Below, piece by piece: positions 22,308-23,347 of a stretch of 23,347 nt of DNA. The notes under the pieces were generated by a model, which saw only the letters and a list, made by a program, of their open reading frames with translations, had not been told where the DNA came from and did not search any database. The position numbers and the translations under genes are program-made. Source of the DNA: Hyphomicrobium_A sp039933175. GTDB lineage: Bacteria > Pseudomonadota > Alphaproteobacteria > Rhizobiales > Hyphomicrobiaceae. Position 1 is the first letter of the stretch; each line of letters opens with the position of its first letter. Location of the stretch: assembly GCA_039933175.1 (NCBI GenBank), contig JBDTOR010000020.1, positions 1 through 23,347 of the forward strand, given 5' to 3'.

Positions 22308-22612
22308 GCCGGCTCCAGGTCCGGAAATGGCGACCATGGACTAGCCGGTAGCATGGCCAGCGGCAAAAAGGTGGGCGACCCCGTGTCCTTCCCGACGATT
22401 TGCCAAGCAGCGTTGCTGCGCCGTTTCACTCGATCGGAGGCCCTCCCAACCACGCCTCGGCTGTCGCAACGGTGCGGACGGCCGCGCCACTCCCTATATA
22501 CGGCGGTGCAGCTAAGTGAATCCGCAACCGGCGGCGGCTATCCTTCCGGGGCGGATCCCTTGCCACCGGGCCCGCCAACCCCTAGAGCCCCGTCCAAGCA
22601 GAGAAAAAGCCC
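22308..22612. other. Intergenic region between divergent pagL-like and folE genes
   Basis: About 300 bases without a gene that I can support. It must hold promoters for both divergent genes. TATATA at 22494-22499 is the best -10 candidate for folE, but no good -35 lies at 17 bases. GGAGGCCCTCC-type symmetry near 22436 is too short to interpret. I see no recognisable riboswitch. Confidence 0.4.
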
Positions 22613-22639
22613 GTGAGCAAGAAACGCGAAGAGAGCCCC

Positions 22640-23215
22640 ATGGCCGAAGCCGACCGCCCCAGCCGCTCGGAAGTCGAGGCGGCCTTCCGCACCATCATCC
22701 GCTGGACGGGCGAGAATCCCGCGCGCGATGGCCTCATCGAGACGCCGAAGCGCATGGCCAAGGCCTATGAGGAGTACTTCCGCGGCTATGCTGAGGATCC
22801 CGAAGCGATCCTGTCGAAGACCTTCGAGGAGACCGAAGGCTACGACGAGATGATTGTCCTGCGCGGCATCCGCTTCGAGAGCCACTGCGAGCATCACATG
22901 GCGCCGATTATCGGCCGCGCCTGGATCGCCTACATCCCCAACGGGCGCGTCGTCGGCATCTCCAAGCTGGCGCGCATCGTCGAGGTGTACGCGAAGCGCT
23001 TGCAGATCCAGGAGAAGATGACGGCGCAGATCGCCAATGCCATCGACACCGTACTGCAGCCGCAGGGCGTTGGCGTGGTGCTGAAGGCCGAGCACTTCTG
23101 CATGACGGCGCGCGGCATCATGAAACCGGGCACCGATCTCGTGACGAGCCGCATGCTCGGCGTGTTCCGCGACAACCCCGTGACGCGTCAGGAATTCCTC
23201 TCGATCATCGAGTAA
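22640..23215 (+). CDS. folE: GTP cyclohydrolase I
   Basis: The type IA enzyme (FolE) that converts GTP to dihydroneopterin triphosphate, the first step of folate synthesis. From ATG 22640 it has 191 residues; an in-frame GTG at 22613 adds nine. I prefer the ATG because of GAAGAGAG just upstream and because the extra residues are not family-like. Landmarks: WTGENPARDGLIETPKRMAKAY, the zinc site SHCEHHMAP (Cys83 and His86 in this numbering), PNGRVVGISKLARIV, QEKMTAQIA, and HFCMTARGI with the third zinc ligand. All ligands and the catalytic HCEHH segment are intact. It is followed by AT-rich DNA and a repeat, not by another folate gene within the window. Confidence 0.95.
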   Translation: MAEADRPSRSEVEAAFRTIIRWTGENPARDGLIETPKRMAKAYEEYFRGYAEDPEAILSKTFEETEGYDEMIVLRGIRFESHCEHHMAPIIGRAWIAYIPNGRVVGISKLARIVEVYAKRLQIQEKMTAQIANAIDTVLQPQGVGVVLKAEHFCMTARGIMKPGTDLVTSRMLGVFRDNPVTRQEFLSIIE

Positions 23216-23265
23216 TTTAAAGAGAGCTGGCTCGAAGACTCTGGCCGAGCTTGGTGGTCTCGGTT

Positions 23266-23334
23266 GTCATCCCGGGGCCTGTTCACTCCGCGACAAGCCG
23301 CACGCTGGATCCCGGCAACAAGTGCCGGGATGAC
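23266..23334. repeat. Palindromic intergenic repeat after folE
   Basis: GTCATCCCGG (23266-23275) is repeated inverted as CCGGGATGAC (23325-23334), and ATCCCGGC pairs with GCCGGGAT inside (about 23309-23331). CATCCCGGGGC...GTGCCGGGATGAC units of this kind are dispersed in many copies in Hyphomicrobiales genomes. It may also terminate folE transcription. Confidence 0.65.
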
Positions 23335-23347
23335 GTCATTTGTCGGT

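Overview
The window is high-GC alphaproteobacterial chromosome, most likely from the Hyphomicrobiales (Rhizobiales; a Hyphomicrobium/Rhodoplanes-like relative is my guess, not something the sequence proves). The main argument is synteny: murA, a DUF2948 gene, hisD, a UPF0262 gene, a low-molecular-weight phosphatase-like gene, then maf and yacG, followed by a tRNA-Phe remnant. All run on the minus strand, in the order I know from this group.

Layout. 1-3260: end of an integrated element with a P4-type tyrosine integrase, an AlpA-like regulator, a frameshifted second AlpA-like copy and two unrecognised cargo genes, one running off the left edge. It abuts the 5' half of a tRNA-Phe gene whose 3' half is absent from the window. 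3415-7292: yacG and maf, then a plus-strand pair encoding a CRP-type regulator and a six-TM class III adenylate cyclase, inserted where infA would be expected, then the phosphatase-like gene. 7298-11793: UPF0262, hisD, DUF2948, a small DUF6494-like gene, a small secreted protein and murA. 12027-15985: a ModE-type DNA-binding protein divergent from a TonB-dependent receptor, followed by a single-domain molbindin and a secreted protein of unknown function. 16083-20309: a lipoprotein, a large MalT-like LuxR-family ATPase regulator and a convergent Crp/Fnr-like regulator. 20615-23347: tRNA-Thr(GGT), a small secreted protein, a PagL-like outer-membrane enzyme, folE and a palindromic intergenic repeat.

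The most interesting locus is 12027-15814. A ModE helix-turn-helix without its molybdate domain, a TonB receptor and a free Mop domain lie together. The receptor promoter overlaps a ModE-like palindrome, and the molbindin ribosome-binding site sits in the arm of a long mRNA hairpin. This suggests a molybdenum- (or tungsten-) controlled outer-membrane uptake system in which sensor and DNA-binding domains are separate proteins; no modABC is in view. The second interesting point is a GC-rich palindrome with a CCGAACGG-type core found upstream of both convergent regulators (16726-20309) and, in a diverged form, upstream of a small secreted protein at 10348. The third is the broken tRNA-Phe, whose intact promoter now points into the integrase.
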